Shown one piece after another: positions 1 to 7,880 of a stretch of DNA of 64,000 nt (the stretch's first letter is position 1; every line of letters begins with the position of its first letter). The DNA comes from Thermodesulforhabdus norvegica (lineage in GTDB: Bacteria; Desulfobacterota; Syntrophobacteria; Syntrophobacterales; Thermodesulforhabdaceae). The notes under the pieces were generated by a model. That model made no database searches. It saw only the letters and a list, made by a program, of their open reading frames with translations, and had not been told where the DNA came from. Location: assembly GCF_900114975.1 (NCBI RefSeq), contig NZ_FOUU01000001.1, positions 496,001-560,000 of the forward strand. Reading direction: 5' to 3'. Made by a program: the position numbers and the translations under genes.

Positions 1-1
1 A

Positions 2-295
2 AGACTCTACGACATGGCTCTATCGGGTAATCCGGAGGCTTGCAGGCTTTTTGAAGAATTCGGAACTGCTCTGGGGATTGCCATAGCAAACGCCTTTACT
101 CTTCTGGGCATCCGATGCGCAATAGTCGGCGGCGGAGTAAGCAACGCCTGGGGCGTTTTTTACGAACCCCTGCTGCGTGCAACGGTGAATAACTGTTCCA
201 TGCTGAACGCTGAAGACATAGTCATTGAAAAAAGCGAACTGGAAGACTCTGCTGCCCTTTACGGGGCGGCCCGTCTCGCTCTGGACATAATTTAG
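2..295 (+). CDS. ROK-family sugar kinase, C-terminal fragment
   Basis: The reading frame is already open at the left window edge, so only the last 97 or so residues are present. The fragment carries the typical ROK C-terminal pattern: a helix with GNPEACRLFEEFGTALG, then a strand and glycine turn IVGGGVSNAW, then the closing helix DSAALYGAARLA. ROK proteins are ATP-dependent hexokinases or transcriptional repressors. The repressor DNA-binding domain and the catalytic Asp would both lie outside the window, so kinase is the likelier but unproven reading. It ends in front of a convergent exporter gene. Confidence 0.75.
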   Translation, partial: RLYDMALSGNPEACRLFEEFGTALGIAIANAFTLLGIRCAIVGGGVSNAWGVFYEPLLRATVNNCSMLNAEDIVIEKSELEDSAALYGAARLALDII

Positions 296-298
296 ACG

Positions 299-323
299 GG
301 GTTATGAATTCAGCCGATAACCC
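299..323 (+). terminator. Possible intrinsic terminator between convergent genes
   Basis: A 7-bp inverted repeat (GGGTTAT and ATAACCC, 11-base loop) is followed by TTTCT. It lies just after the ROK gene stop and overlaps the last codons of the opposing exporter gene. The stem is short and the T tract is poor, so the call is tentative. Confidence 0.35.
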
Positions 324-1239
324 TTTCTACAACAGGCCATAGATACCTGGCGGAAACTCCCAATATGGCAAAACCCAGTATAAGCTTGATGTAAGACGCC
401 GGAAAATATTTTTGCAACCTTGCTCCCGTGTATATGCCTATAAAACCACCGAGACCGAAAAGTGCACCCAACAACCAGTCGGGGCTGGCATTGGCGCTTT
501 TTGTCGTTAAAGGGCCGAAGGCGTAAAAAAGCGCGGCAACAATGGAGGTTACCCAGGTAGAACAGAGGGCTGCTCCGGAAACAATGTAAACGGGCAGTCT
601 CATGACCGAAACCAGGAAAGGGGCCATTAAAGCCCCACCGCCTATTCCGTAGGCACCACCTATCACGCCAACGACAAGGCTTACTGAAGCAACAAACAAA
701 GGCGAAAAAGAGTAGGGCCGACCTTCAAAGCTCACGACGCAAACCCTGCCGAATTTTTCGGCCGTGATGCGCCCTTTCGGCGGCGGAAGAGAGGAACCGC
801 CCTTCTTTGATGCCGTTACATCCGAATAGCCGCTCCACAGAGTACGAAGCCCCAGATAGGCCAGGACACACCCGACGAAAATTTTGAAAGGACCGGGATT
901 GGGCAAATAAGTCAACCTTATGAAGTAACCCAGAAATACCCCCGGAAGAGTCCCGATCATAAGAGTAAGGAAGAGCAGTCTGGAAAATTTTCCGTCCCTG
1001 ATGTATCGATACACGCCACTGGGGATTGAAACTATATTGTAAACGAAGTTAGTAGCACTTACTCCCGGAGCCGTATAATGAAGGACACTCATCTGAAAAG
1101 GCAGAAGAATAAACGCACCGGACACCCCACCCATGGAAGTAAAGAAAGAGATAATACCCATCACAAGCGGAGGAACGAAAATGTAGGTTTCTACTCCGGA
1201 TACGGGAAAGCGATACCTGAATATTTCGAAAATATCCAT
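310..1239 (-). CDS. TauE/SafE-family membrane permease
   Basis: A 309-residue polytopic membrane protein of the TauE/SafE (DUF81) family, which exports sulfite, sulfoacetate or related organosulfur anions across the inner membrane. It shows the two-half layout of the family. The first half has the segment SFFTSMGGVSGAFILLP and the second half the matching GVIGGAYGIGGGALMAPFL, separated by a basic cytoplasmic loop around residues 150-180. The ATG at 1239 is preferred to a TTG nine codons upstream because AGGGAG lies about 10 bases before it. The substrate cannot be read from sequence. Sulfite or a related anion would fit a sulfur-metabolising anaerobe. Confidence 0.85.
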   Translation of the reverse strand: MDIFEIFRYRFPVSGVETYIFVPPLVMGIISFFTSMGGVSGAFILLPFQMSVLHYTAPGVSATNFVYNIVSIPSGVYRYIRDGKFSRLLFLTLMIGTLPGVFLGYFIRLTYLPNPGPFKIFVGCVLAYLGLRTLWSGYSDVTASKKGGSSLPPPKGRITAEKFGRVCVVSFEGRPYSFSPLFVASVSLVVGVIGGAYGIGGGALMAPFLVSVMRLPVYIVSGAALCSTWVTSIVAALFYAFGPLTTKSANASPDWLLGALFGLGGFIGIYTGARLQKYFPASYIKLILGFAILGVSARYLWPVVERVIG

Positions 1240-1397
1240 AAGACCTGTTCTCCCTGTCAGCTTCAAATGCTACACCGCTTCCTAACTTCTCTGATCGCAG
1301 AAACCATGATTGTTATTTTATTCACAACATCAAAGGAAAGTCAAAAATTAAAAGCTCTTGCCCCAGGCACCAGCGCCCCCCACAGGAGTCGATCATC

Positions 1398-2765
1398 ATG
1401 ATTGCCTATCCTATGCACTGTGGCTCTATGGAAATTCCCTCAACCGTCAGAGCTTTCCTGGAATGGCTCGTCCGGAACAACTACAGGGCCTGGATAGTCG
1501 GGGGAGCCGTGAGGGATTGGATTCTGGGGAAAAAACCCAAGGACTGGGACATTGCAACGGATGCTCCCTCCAAGGTCATTCTCGATTCTCCTTTTAAAAC
1601 TTACGCCGTAGGTACACGCTTTGGAGTAGTTGATGTAAACGTCGGAGACCACATTGTGGAGGCCACCAGCATCATCGAAAGTGCGGGATCCGACCGGATA
1701 GAAAAAGATCTTGAAAGACGGGACTTTACAATCAACGCCCTGGCGATTTCGTTTCCCGACGGGAAATTTCTGGATCTTTTTGGAGGAATAAAGGACCTGG
1801 AGCGCAAGAGACTTCGTCCTCCAAAAGACCCCGTCCGGCGCTTTCAGGAAGACCCGCTCAGAATATTGCGGGCGGCACGATTCGTTTCCTTAGAGGATTT
1901 CCACGTAACACCGACAACCCTTTCCGCAATGAAAATGACGGCTCCCTTGATCAAAACAGTAGCGGCCGAAAGAATTCGGGAGGAAATGTTCCGCATGGTC
2001 GTCGGCGCCAACATAATTGAAGGCTTCGAGCTTCTTCGAAAAAGCGGAGCTCTCAGGGAATTCTTTCCCGAACTTCTGGAAGGATGGCGTAAGAAGCAGA
2101 ACGTTCATCACCGATATGACATCTACCATCACATATTGTACACCCTATTCCATTCACCTCAGCGCCTCAGGGTAAGACTTGCCGCTCTCTTTCACGACAT
2201 TGCAAAACCCAGGGTTCGCATTAAAAAAAATGGGCGTTTTCGTTTCTTCGGCCACGAAAAAATCGGCGAGCAGATGACCAGAGAGATTCTGGAACGATGG
2301 AGGACATCTCATCAACTCACGAAGGAAGTCTGCATCTTGGTCAAAAACCACATGGTTTACAACATTGAAAAATGGTCTGATGGGGCGATACGAAGGCTCA
2401 TTCACCGTGTGGGGAAACCCTTAATAAACGATTTTCTGGACTTGCTGAAAGCGGACAGGCTGGCTCACGGCACCGATGACAGGAAATCGGTTGAAGAAGT
2501 TGAACTCCTTGAAACCCGTATAAAAAGGGAAATTGGATCGAACGGGCTCTTGTCCCGCAAGAACCTTGCCATTAACGGCCACGACGTCATGAAGTTTCTC
2601 AATGTGGGTCCGGGCCCGCTGGTCGGCAGGGTACTGGAAAACGCCTTTAGACACGTGCTGAAATATCCCGAAGACAACCGAAAAGAGAGGTTATTAGAGC
2701 TTTTAAAATCGGGAAAATTAACCAGAAGTGTAAATCATCTTGACGACGGAAGATTTTCCTGTTAG
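1398..2765 (+). CDS. cca: CCA-adding tRNA nucleotidyltransferase with HD domain
   Basis: A class II nucleotidyltransferase of 455 residues that adds or repairs the 3' CCA of tRNA. Near residues 35-55 it has the GGAVRD phosphate-binding turn and the DWDIATDA motif with the two metal-binding aspartates. The RRDFTINALA and RRFQEDPLRILRAARF motifs of the neck follow. An HD phosphohydrolase domain with LAALFHDIAKP lies near residue 265, as in many bacterial CCA or poly(A) polymerase homologues. CAGGAG sits 9 bases before the chosen ATG. Two in-frame ATGs at 1416 and 1428 are alternatives. The tRNA-Ala gene immediately downstream already encodes its own CCA, so the enzyme may mainly repair ends. 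Confidence 0.92.
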   Translation: MIAYPMHCGSMEIPSTVRAFLEWLVRNNYRAWIVGGAVRDWILGKKPKDWDIATDAPSKVILDSPFKTYAVGTRFGVVDVNVGDHIVEATSIIESAGSDRIEKDLERRDFTINALAISFPDGKFLDLFGGIKDLERKRLRPPKDPVRRFQEDPLRILRAARFVSLEDFHVTPTTLSAMKMTAPLIKTVAAERIREEMFRMVVGANIIEGFELLRKSGALREFFPELLEGWRKKQNVHHRYDIYHHILYTLFHSPQRLRVRLAALFHDIAKPRVRIKKNGRFRFFGHEKIGEQMTREILERWRTSHQLTKEVCILVKNHMVYNIEKWSDGAIRRLIHRVGKPLINDFLDLLKADRLAHGTDDRKSVEEVELLETRIKREIGSNGLLSRKNLAINGHDVMKFLNVGPGPLVGRVLENAFRHVLKYPEDNRKERLLELLKSGKLTRSVNHLDDGRFSC

Positions 2766-2768
2766 TTA
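2740..2768 (+). promoter_or_regulatory. Putative sigma-70 promoter for tRNA-Ala
   Basis: TTGACG and TAGTTA are separated by 17 bases. The promoter lies in the last codons of cca and ends 14 bases before the mature tRNA. The same TAGTTA hexamer recurs in the rnf promoter. Confidence 0.55.
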
Positions 2769-2782
2769 GCATTTTGAAAGGT

Positions 2783-2858
<76 letters not shown>

Positions 2859-3049
2859 CTTATTATTTTTACCTTCGTTGTTTCGGTAACTCAGGAGCCT
2901 TTCAAAGCCGGATTCACAGTGTTTGCGCTCGAAATTTTAACCCCTCTGTTTAAGGTATTTCTGAAGGGGCCTTAATTCATAAAGTCTCACGGTAAAAAGC
3001 AGCTCTGCCATTGATCCGGTCTCCCCCTTAAAAATATGGACCGATAGCC

Positions 3050-3196
3050 ATGAAGGTCAGATGTTGGCGTTGTGGAACCGAAAATGAGTTCTGGTCGCAA
3101 AGAACATGTAAGGCCTGTGGTTTACCTCTGTTCCATGCCATGTTTTTTTTAACAGATGGATTGATTTTGGGCTTACTTCTATTCCGTTGTTCTTAA
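3050..3196 (+). CDS. Small zinc-ribbon protein with one membrane helix (putative)
   Basis: An ATG-to-TAA frame of 48 codons. Two CxxC knuckles, CWRC at residues 5-8 and CKAC at residues 20-23, are followed by a hydrophobic segment (about residues 29-45, MFFLTDGLILGLLLF). The layout is that of a short zinc ribbon tethered to the membrane, as in zinc-ribbon domain membrane proteins. No function can be assigned. Support is the paired cysteines and the sensible domain order. Against it, the ribosome-binding site is weak and the frame is short. Its stop codon lies in the loop of an 8-bp hairpin. Confidence 0.4.
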   Translation: MKVRCWRCGTENEFWSQRTCKACGLPLFHAMFFLTDGLILGLLLFRCS

Positions 3197-3203
3197 ACAA
3201 CGG
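3184..3203 (+). repeat. Hairpin at the end of the small zinc-ribbon ORF
   Basis: CCGTTGTT and AACAACGG form a perfect 8-bp stem around the loop CTTA, which includes part of the stop codon. It is followed by GGCGCTTTT rather than a clean T tract, so it could be a weak terminator or an RNA-stability element. Confidence 0.45.
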
Positions 3204-3378
3204 GCGCTTTTCCCGGGCTTTTCCTGCAAAAACGAAATCGAGTGACTGAAAGTTGCCCTGGTCAACCGGAACCCCGGCAGGCTGAAATTTCTTTTTTCCC
3301 AGGGAGTCTTTTGATTACAGTAGAATACTTTGACGGTGCGGAAGCAATCCTTTTGACAGACTAATCTGGAGACGGGGG

Positions 3379-4185
3379 ATGCTTAAAATACGCCGATGGT
3401 TAAAAATCTACTCGGCTCTGCTCCGTACATACTGGCAGATAGTGCTGGAATATCGGGGCAGCATGGTTATGTGGATGTTAAGCAACATAATGCCTCTCGT
3501 GATGCTTTCGGTATGGGTGTCTCTGGCCTCCACAGGACCCGTCGGTAAATACGGCGTGAAGGAATTCGTTCGTTATTACCTTGCCGTTCTCATGGTAAGA
3601 CAGCTCGTTACCGTCTGGGTTATCTGGGATCTGGACAGAGAAATACGCCTTGGAGAATTATCGTCACGACTCATGAAACCCTTGAATCCCATACATTATC
3701 ACATAGCCTTCAACCTGGCGGACAAGATCTTCCGCCTGCTCACCCTCGTTCCGGCCGTAGTGGCAATAACCCTTCCCTTTCCGGCCCTTCGATTTTCTTC
3801 CTCTCCGGAACACATCCTGGGATTCTTGCTTTCGCTGTCAATGGCCTGGAGCATCAGATTTGTCTCACAGTATTGTATCGGTCTTCTGGGTTTCTGGGTT
3901 ACACAATCAATGGCCATAAACGAAATGGTCTATGCAGGCCTTCTGCTTTTCGGCGGTGTCATTGCCCCCCTGGACCTGTTTCCGGCCCGGTATCAAGGGT
4001 TCATCATGCACCTGCCCTTCAGATACATGCTTTCCCTTCCCGTGGAAATACTTCTCGAACTCCTGAACGGAAAAATGATCATCCTCGAACTGGCAATTCA
4101 ATTCGGCTGGTTGATAACCTTCTTCATCATCTATCAGATCTTATGGAAAAAAGGACTCAAGAAATACAGTGCGGTGGGAGCGTGA
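3379..4185 (+). CDS. ABC-2 type transporter permease, first of a pair
   Basis: A 268-residue inner-membrane protein with about six hydrophobic segments and the LLRTYWQIVLEYRGSMVMWML amphipathic start. It matches the ABC-2 permease group of PF06182 (DUF990-like) proteins, which usually act as a heterodimer of two permeases plus one ATPase for export. Its partner permease follows with a 4-base overlap. The expected ATP-binding subunit is not next to it: upstream is a gap and tRNA-Ala, downstream is an sfsA gene. The ATPase would therefore have to be encoded elsewhere. The substrate is unknown. Confidence 0.75.
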   Translation: MLKIRRWLKIYSALLRTYWQIVLEYRGSMVMWMLSNIMPLVMLSVWVSLASTGPVGKYGVKEFVRYYLAVLMVRQLVTVWVIWDLDREIRLGELSSRLMKPLNPIHYHIAFNLADKIFRLLTLVPAVVAITLPFPALRFSSSPEHILGFLLSLSMAWSIRFVSQYCIGLLGFWVTQSMAINEMVYAGLLLFGGVIAPLDLFPARYQGFIMHLPFRYMLSLPVEILLELLNGKMIILELAIQFGWLITFFIIYQILWKKGLKKYSAVGA

Positions 4186-4190
4186 CAACC

Positions 4191-4976
4191 ATGAAGACGC
4201 CAAGGCTTCTCGTAGCATTTTTGAAAAACTCTCTGCTCGTGGATATGGAATACCGAACCCACTTCGTCGTAAACAGCTTTATGAGCCTTTTCTGGATATG
4301 CTTTTCCCTCCTGAGCCTTTCTCTTTTTTTCCACCATAGGCAGGAGATCGGCGGTTGGTCCTATCACGAAGCCATGCTGGTCATGGGTTTTTTTTCATTT
4401 TTCGGTTCTTTCATCGAAGGGATTCTCGAACCCAATGTTGCCAAACTGGTTGAAGACATTCGTTTTGGTAATTTTGACTTTATCCTCGTAAAACCCGTGA
4501 ATGTTCAGATTATCGGCACACTAAGGGTATTCTCAATAAAAAAATTTCCGGGGTTGGTCGCCGGCCTGGGGGTCTGTATATATGCCCTCTGTAGCCTTAA
4601 GTACACTCCTTCAGTTGAAGAGGTAATAAGCTTTGTAATTCTTTTTATCTGCGCTTTTGTGATTCTCTACAATCTATGGGTCATGCTGGTAAGTACAGCC
4701 TTCTGGTTTATACAAATCGACAGCATCATGGAGTTCATCTTTTCTCTTTTTGAAACCGGTCGTTTTCCCGTGAGCGTTTACCCCGCGCCAATCAGGATAT
4801 TTCTCACCTTTATAGTCCCCATTGCCTTTATAACCACTTTTCCATCAGGAGCCATTCTGGGAAAGATCGGGTACTCTCATGTTGTTGCCGGTCTTTTCCT
4901 GGCTCTGGGAACTACCTTTTTAAGCATTCGGTTATGGAAATATGCTTTAAGGCAGTACAGCAGTGCCAGTAGCTAG
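4191..4976 (+). CDS. ABC-2 type transporter permease, second of a pair
   Basis: A 261-residue polytopic membrane protein paralogous to the gene before it (for example LVKPVNVQIIGTLRVFSIKKFPGLVAG compared with LMKPLNPIHYHIAFNLADKIFRLL, both being the cytoplasmic RLGxL-KP loop region). The ATG at 4191 follows the previous stop. A GTG at 4182 overlapping that stop is an equally possible start. The two permeases probably form the transmembrane dimer of one exporter. Its frame runs into the start region of the next gene, so the three genes are likely co-transcribed. Confidence 0.75.
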   Translation: MKTPRLLVAFLKNSLLVDMEYRTHFVVNSFMSLFWICFSLLSLSLFFHHRQEIGGWSYHEAMLVMGFFSFFGSFIEGILEPNVAKLVEDIRFGNFDFILVKPVNVQIIGTLRVFSIKKFPGLVAGLGVCIYALCSLKYTPSVEEVISFVILFICAFVILYNLWVMLVSTAFWFIQIDSIMEFIFSLFETGRFPVSVYPAPIRIFLTFIVPIAFITTFPSGAILGKIGYSHVVAGLFLALGTTFLSIRLWKYALRQYSSASS

Positions 4977-4998
4977 TAAACGAAAAGGTCATCCCGGA

Positions 4999-6135
4999 AT
5001 GGAAGCGGCCCGTTTTATTCGTAGGCTAAACCGGTTTGTTGTGGAATGCGAGAAAGACGGGAATCCTGTAAAAGCTTACCTCCCCAACCCCGGTCGTCTC
5101 TGGGAGCTCCTTTTACCGGGACGGAAGGTCTGGATCAAACCCTCCGGGGGAAAGGGGAAGCTTACCCACACACTGATGGCGGTGGAAAAGAACGGTTACC
5201 CCGTTATGCTTCACACTCACCTCACCAATTCCATTGTGGAAAGACTGTTGTCCGAGGGAAGAATCCCGGGGTACGAGGACTACGGCGTTGAAAGGAGAGA
5301 AGTCAACTCAGGAGGCAGCCGTATCGATTTTTTGCTTTCCTGCCCCCAAAAAGGGAAGCTTCTCCTCGAGGTAAAGACCTGCACTCTTTTCGGAAACATC
5401 CTTGCAATGTTTCCCGATGCTGAAACCTCCAGAGGGGTCCGACACATAAGGGAGCTCGTCCATTCCGACTCTTCTCATCTCCGCGGATCCGTCCTCTTCG
5501 TTGTCCAGTGGCCTCATGCTCGATTTTTTATGCCCGATGTCCATGTGGATATAGAATTTGCCAGAGCTCTTCTGGAAGCCAAAGACCGTCTGGATATCCG
5601 TGCGGTGGCACTCGAGTACCCTGACCTCACGTTCACCGTAAAATCCGTTAAAAAACTCGACATTCCCTGGGATTTTGTGGCGGACCATGCAATTGATGCG
5701 GGATGTTACATTCTACTCGTTACCTTATCCGAAACCGTTTCCATAAAATTTGGCTCCGGATCCTCCGCTTCACCTTTTCCAGCGGGGTTTTACATTTACA
5801 TTGGCAGGGCAAAGAAGGGCCTTAAAAAACGCTTGTCCCGACATGGGCGAAAAAACAAGAAACTACGCTGGCACATTGATTACCTAACAGAAAGAGCATC
5901 GAGAATAAAAGCTCTTCCCATAAGGTTGCCCGAAACACCGGAATGCGAAATTGCCGGGTCTTTTGCGGAAGTCTTTCCCGTTGTACCCGGTTTTGGAGCC
6001 TCCGACTGCCGGTGTGAAAGCCATCTCTTCTACAGTCCCACCGATCCCATTACGAATCCATCCTTTATCGACAGGCTCATGATGTTCAGGGTTTACCTGC
6101 TGGAGGAACGGCTAAAAAAGCTCTACGGGTTGTGA
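4999..6135 (+). CDS. sfsA: SfsA nuclease domain fused to a DUF123 GIY-YIG-like domain
   Basis: Two domains in 378 residues. The N-terminal 220 or so residues are SfsA (sugar fermentation stimulation protein, a DNA-binding PD-(D/E)xK-like protein): YLPNPGRLWELL, SRIDFLL, LLEVKTCTLFG and FPDAETSRGVRHIRELV. The C-terminal 130 or so residues are DUF123, a GIY-YIG-related domain: GFYIYIGRAKKGLKKRLSRH, LRWHIDYL and FGASDCRCESHLFY. The ATG at 4999 begins where SfsA homology starts. A GTG at 4963, overlapping the preceding permease gene, would add 12 residues. The 3' end overlaps the convergent carotenoid-type gene by 50 bases. The fused protein may process nucleic acid, but its cellular role is not known. 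Confidence 0.85.
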   Translation: MEAARFIRRLNRFVVECEKDGNPVKAYLPNPGRLWELLLPGRKVWIKPSGGKGKLTHTLMAVEKNGYPVMLHTHLTNSIVERLLSEGRIPGYEDYGVERREVNSGGSRIDFLLSCPQKGKLLLEVKTCTLFGNILAMFPDAETSRGVRHIRELVHSDSSHLRGSVLFVVQWPHARFFMPDVHVDIEFARALLEAKDRLDIRAVALEYPDLTFTVKSVKKLDIPWDFVADHAIDAGCYILLVTLSETVSIKFGSGSSASPFPAGFYIYIGRAKKGLKKRLSRHGRKNKKLRWHIDYLTERASRIKALPIRLPETPECEIAGSFAEVFPVVPGFGASDCRCESHLFYSPTDPITNPSFIDRLMMFRVYLLEERLKKLYGL

Positions 6136-6892
6136 GAACCGAAAAAACCAGGAAAAAGATCAACAGGAGCACCAGGATGAGATCCACCACCAGAAGGAGT
6201 TTCTCACCCAGCCAGGCCGTTACCGCGATGTTGAAGGCGAGAACAGAGAAATAGAGCAGAGGGCCGGTTAGGAGAGCATACGACCTGACTCCTTCTATTT
6301 TCACAACCGATTCGAGAGGATCGAGGCTCTGGAGGATTCTGACAAGAACGGAACCCACCAGAAACCATCCTGCGAAGTTAGACATAGGTACTCCGAAATA
6401 GACACCTTCGCAGGGATATTCGTAAATCTTCCCCAGAAACCATCTGTCTCCACGGAGTGCGACGGGATCTATGATAAGGTCCAAAAAGACGAAACAGCAA
6501 CTTCCGTAGATTGTGATAAGAACTGAAGTCCCCGGCCATGTAGAATACCAGCAGCGGTTTTTCGGCACAAAACAACCCGATGCAAACCTCACAAGTGAAT
6601 AAGCGGCGTAGCTCAGAAAAACATAGGAGAGCGAATCCATAAAAGGAACTCCGAATACCCAGAGTTCCCGTCCTTTTGTAGCCTCAATATATCGATACAT
6701 TCCGTAGGGAACTCCCGTATGGATGGAGGAAAATTCGGAAAGCCACGCGATGAAATATCCGCAGGGCACATAAAAAAGCGCTCTTTTGATCCCCAGATGA
6801 TACGAAGCACCGATAAAGTACACCGTCAAAAAGACGAACACATAAGGTCGAAGCTTAAAGGTCCCAATCAGCAACTCTGCTATTTCAACCAT
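6086..6892 (-). CDS. Carotenoid biosynthesis (CruF/DUF422-type) membrane protein
   Basis: A 268-residue protein with about seven membrane helices and the DUF422 (PF04240) signatures: HTGVPYGMYRY, FGVPFMDSLSYVFLSYAAY, FLDLIIDPVALR and YFGVPMSNFAGWF. Characterised members hydrate the psi-end of carotenoids (CruF, bisanhydrobacterioruberin hydratase). It overlaps the end of hpnH by 8 bases and is the last gene of a leftward hopanoid operon, so it probably acts on a membrane isoprenoid. No phytoene synthase or desaturase is in the window, so a hopanoid-linked substrate is possible. Confidence 0.8.
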   Translation of the reverse strand: MVEIAELLIGTFKLRPYVFVFLTVYFIGASYHLGIKRALFYVPCGYFIAWLSEFSSIHTGVPYGMYRYIEATKGRELWVFGVPFMDSLSYVFLSYAAYSLVRFASGCFVPKNRCWYSTWPGTSVLITIYGSCCFVFLDLIIDPVALRGDRWFLGKIYEYPCEGVYFGVPMSNFAGWFLVGSVLVRILQSLDPLESVVKIEGVRSYALLTGPLLYFSVLAFNIAVTAWLGEKLLLVVDLILVLLLIFFLVFSVLTTRRAFLAVPPAGKP

Positions 6893-7880
6893 GAATGTTC
6901 CACAGCATCATTCGGACCGCATCACGGAGTGACATAGATCTAACAACGGTGGGTTCGTAACCGCAGTGAACCATACACTGTTTACACCTCGAATCACGCC
7001 CCGAAGCATAATAGTCCCAGTCCGTCTTTTCCATAAATTCTTCGTAAGTTGGGTAGTGGGCATCTGTGATGAGGTAACAGGGGGACTTCCAGCCCTTGAC
7101 ATTTCTCGTGGGATTACCCCAGGGAGTACATCCCAAAGAGCGAAGCCCTGCACAGAAATCCAGATAGATGGGATTGCTCATTATTGGAAAGCGGCGCGTC
7201 CAGCCTCGTATTACTCTGAACTTTTCGATAATCTCCTGACGGGTTAGAAAAATCTCTTCGTCCACTTCGCTATAGCTGAACCCCGGCGCTACCAGGATTC
7301 CTTTAACCCCTACGGAAGAAAGTATTGTGAAAAGCTGTTCCAGGTCATCCAGATCCGTCTCTCTGTAAACGGTTGTATTGGTTATGACCTGAAAGCCTGC
7401 CTCAAGAGCTTTTTCCACGGCTTTAAGCGCTTTCTGGAAGCTTCCGTGCCGACCTGTAATTTCATCGTGAACCCTTGCGGTGCCGTCCAGATGGACATTC
7501 CAGAAAAAACGGCCGTGCGGCTGGAATTCGCCAAGAGCTTCTTCCATCAGTAACCCGTTGGTACAGAAAAAGATATAACGCTTTCTCTTAAGTACTTCAC
7601 CAACGAGTTCTTTCATGTGGCTATAAAGAAGGGGTTCTCCGCCCGTTATAGTAACAACCGGGGTCCCGGTAACTTCCACGGCATCTATGCAATCATCAAG
7701 GCTCATTTCTCGATCCAGGGTATCGCGATATTCCCTGATCCGACCACATCCCGCACACTGGAGGTTGCACCTGTGAGTGGGTTCAAGCATCAGGACAAGA
7801 GGATACCGTTTTGTTCCGGCTATGCGATGTCGAAGTAAATACTCCGTCATGGTCAGACTCAAGCCGATAGGAAATTTCAT
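6885..7880 (-). CDS. hpnH: Adenosyl-hopene transferase HpnH (radical SAM)
   Basis: HpnH joins the 5'-deoxyadenosyl group of SAM to diploptene, the first step to extended C35 hopanoids. The 331-residue protein has the radical SAM cluster motif in EPTHRCNLQCAGCGR (CxxxCxxC), the SAM-binding TITGGEPLL, and the family C-terminus CKQCMVHCGYEP. Its N-terminus, MKFPIGLSLTMTEYLLRHRI, also matches HpnH proteins. Its ATG overlaps the hpnA stop by four bases (ATGA), which indicates translational coupling. Squalene-hopene cyclase is not encoded in this window and must be elsewhere. Confidence 0.93.
   Translation of the reverse strand: MKFPIGLSLTMTEYLLRHRIAGTKRYPLVLMLEPTHRCNLQCAGCGRIREYRDTLDREMSLDDCIDAVEVTGTPVVTITGGEPLLYSHMKELVGEVLKRKRYIFFCTNGLLMEEALGEFQPHGRFFWNVHLDGTARVHDEITGRHGSFQKALKAVEKALEAGFQVITNTTVYRETDLDDLEQLFTILSSVGVKGILVAPGFSYSEVDEEIFLTRQEIIEKFRVIRGWTRRFPIMSNPIYLDFCAGLRSLGCTPWGNPTRNVKGWKSPCYLITDAHYPTYEEFMEKTDWDYYASGRDSRCKQCMVHCGYEPTVVRSMSLRDAVRMMLWNIHG

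Larger units (their letters stand above)
2859..3378. other. 520-base gap with one small ORF
   Basis: Apart from the 48-codon frame at 3050-3196 and the hairpin at its end, I see no recognisable gene here. There is no integrase fragment or duplicated tRNA 3' end that would mark an integration site. The strong purine stretch GGAGACGGGGG directly before 3379 is the ribosome-binding site of the next gene. Confidence 0.5.

Noticed and set aside
2859-3378. tRNA-adjacent gap considered as a site of mobile element integration
   Set aside because: There is no integrase, no repeated tRNA 3' end, and no foreign-looking gene beside it.
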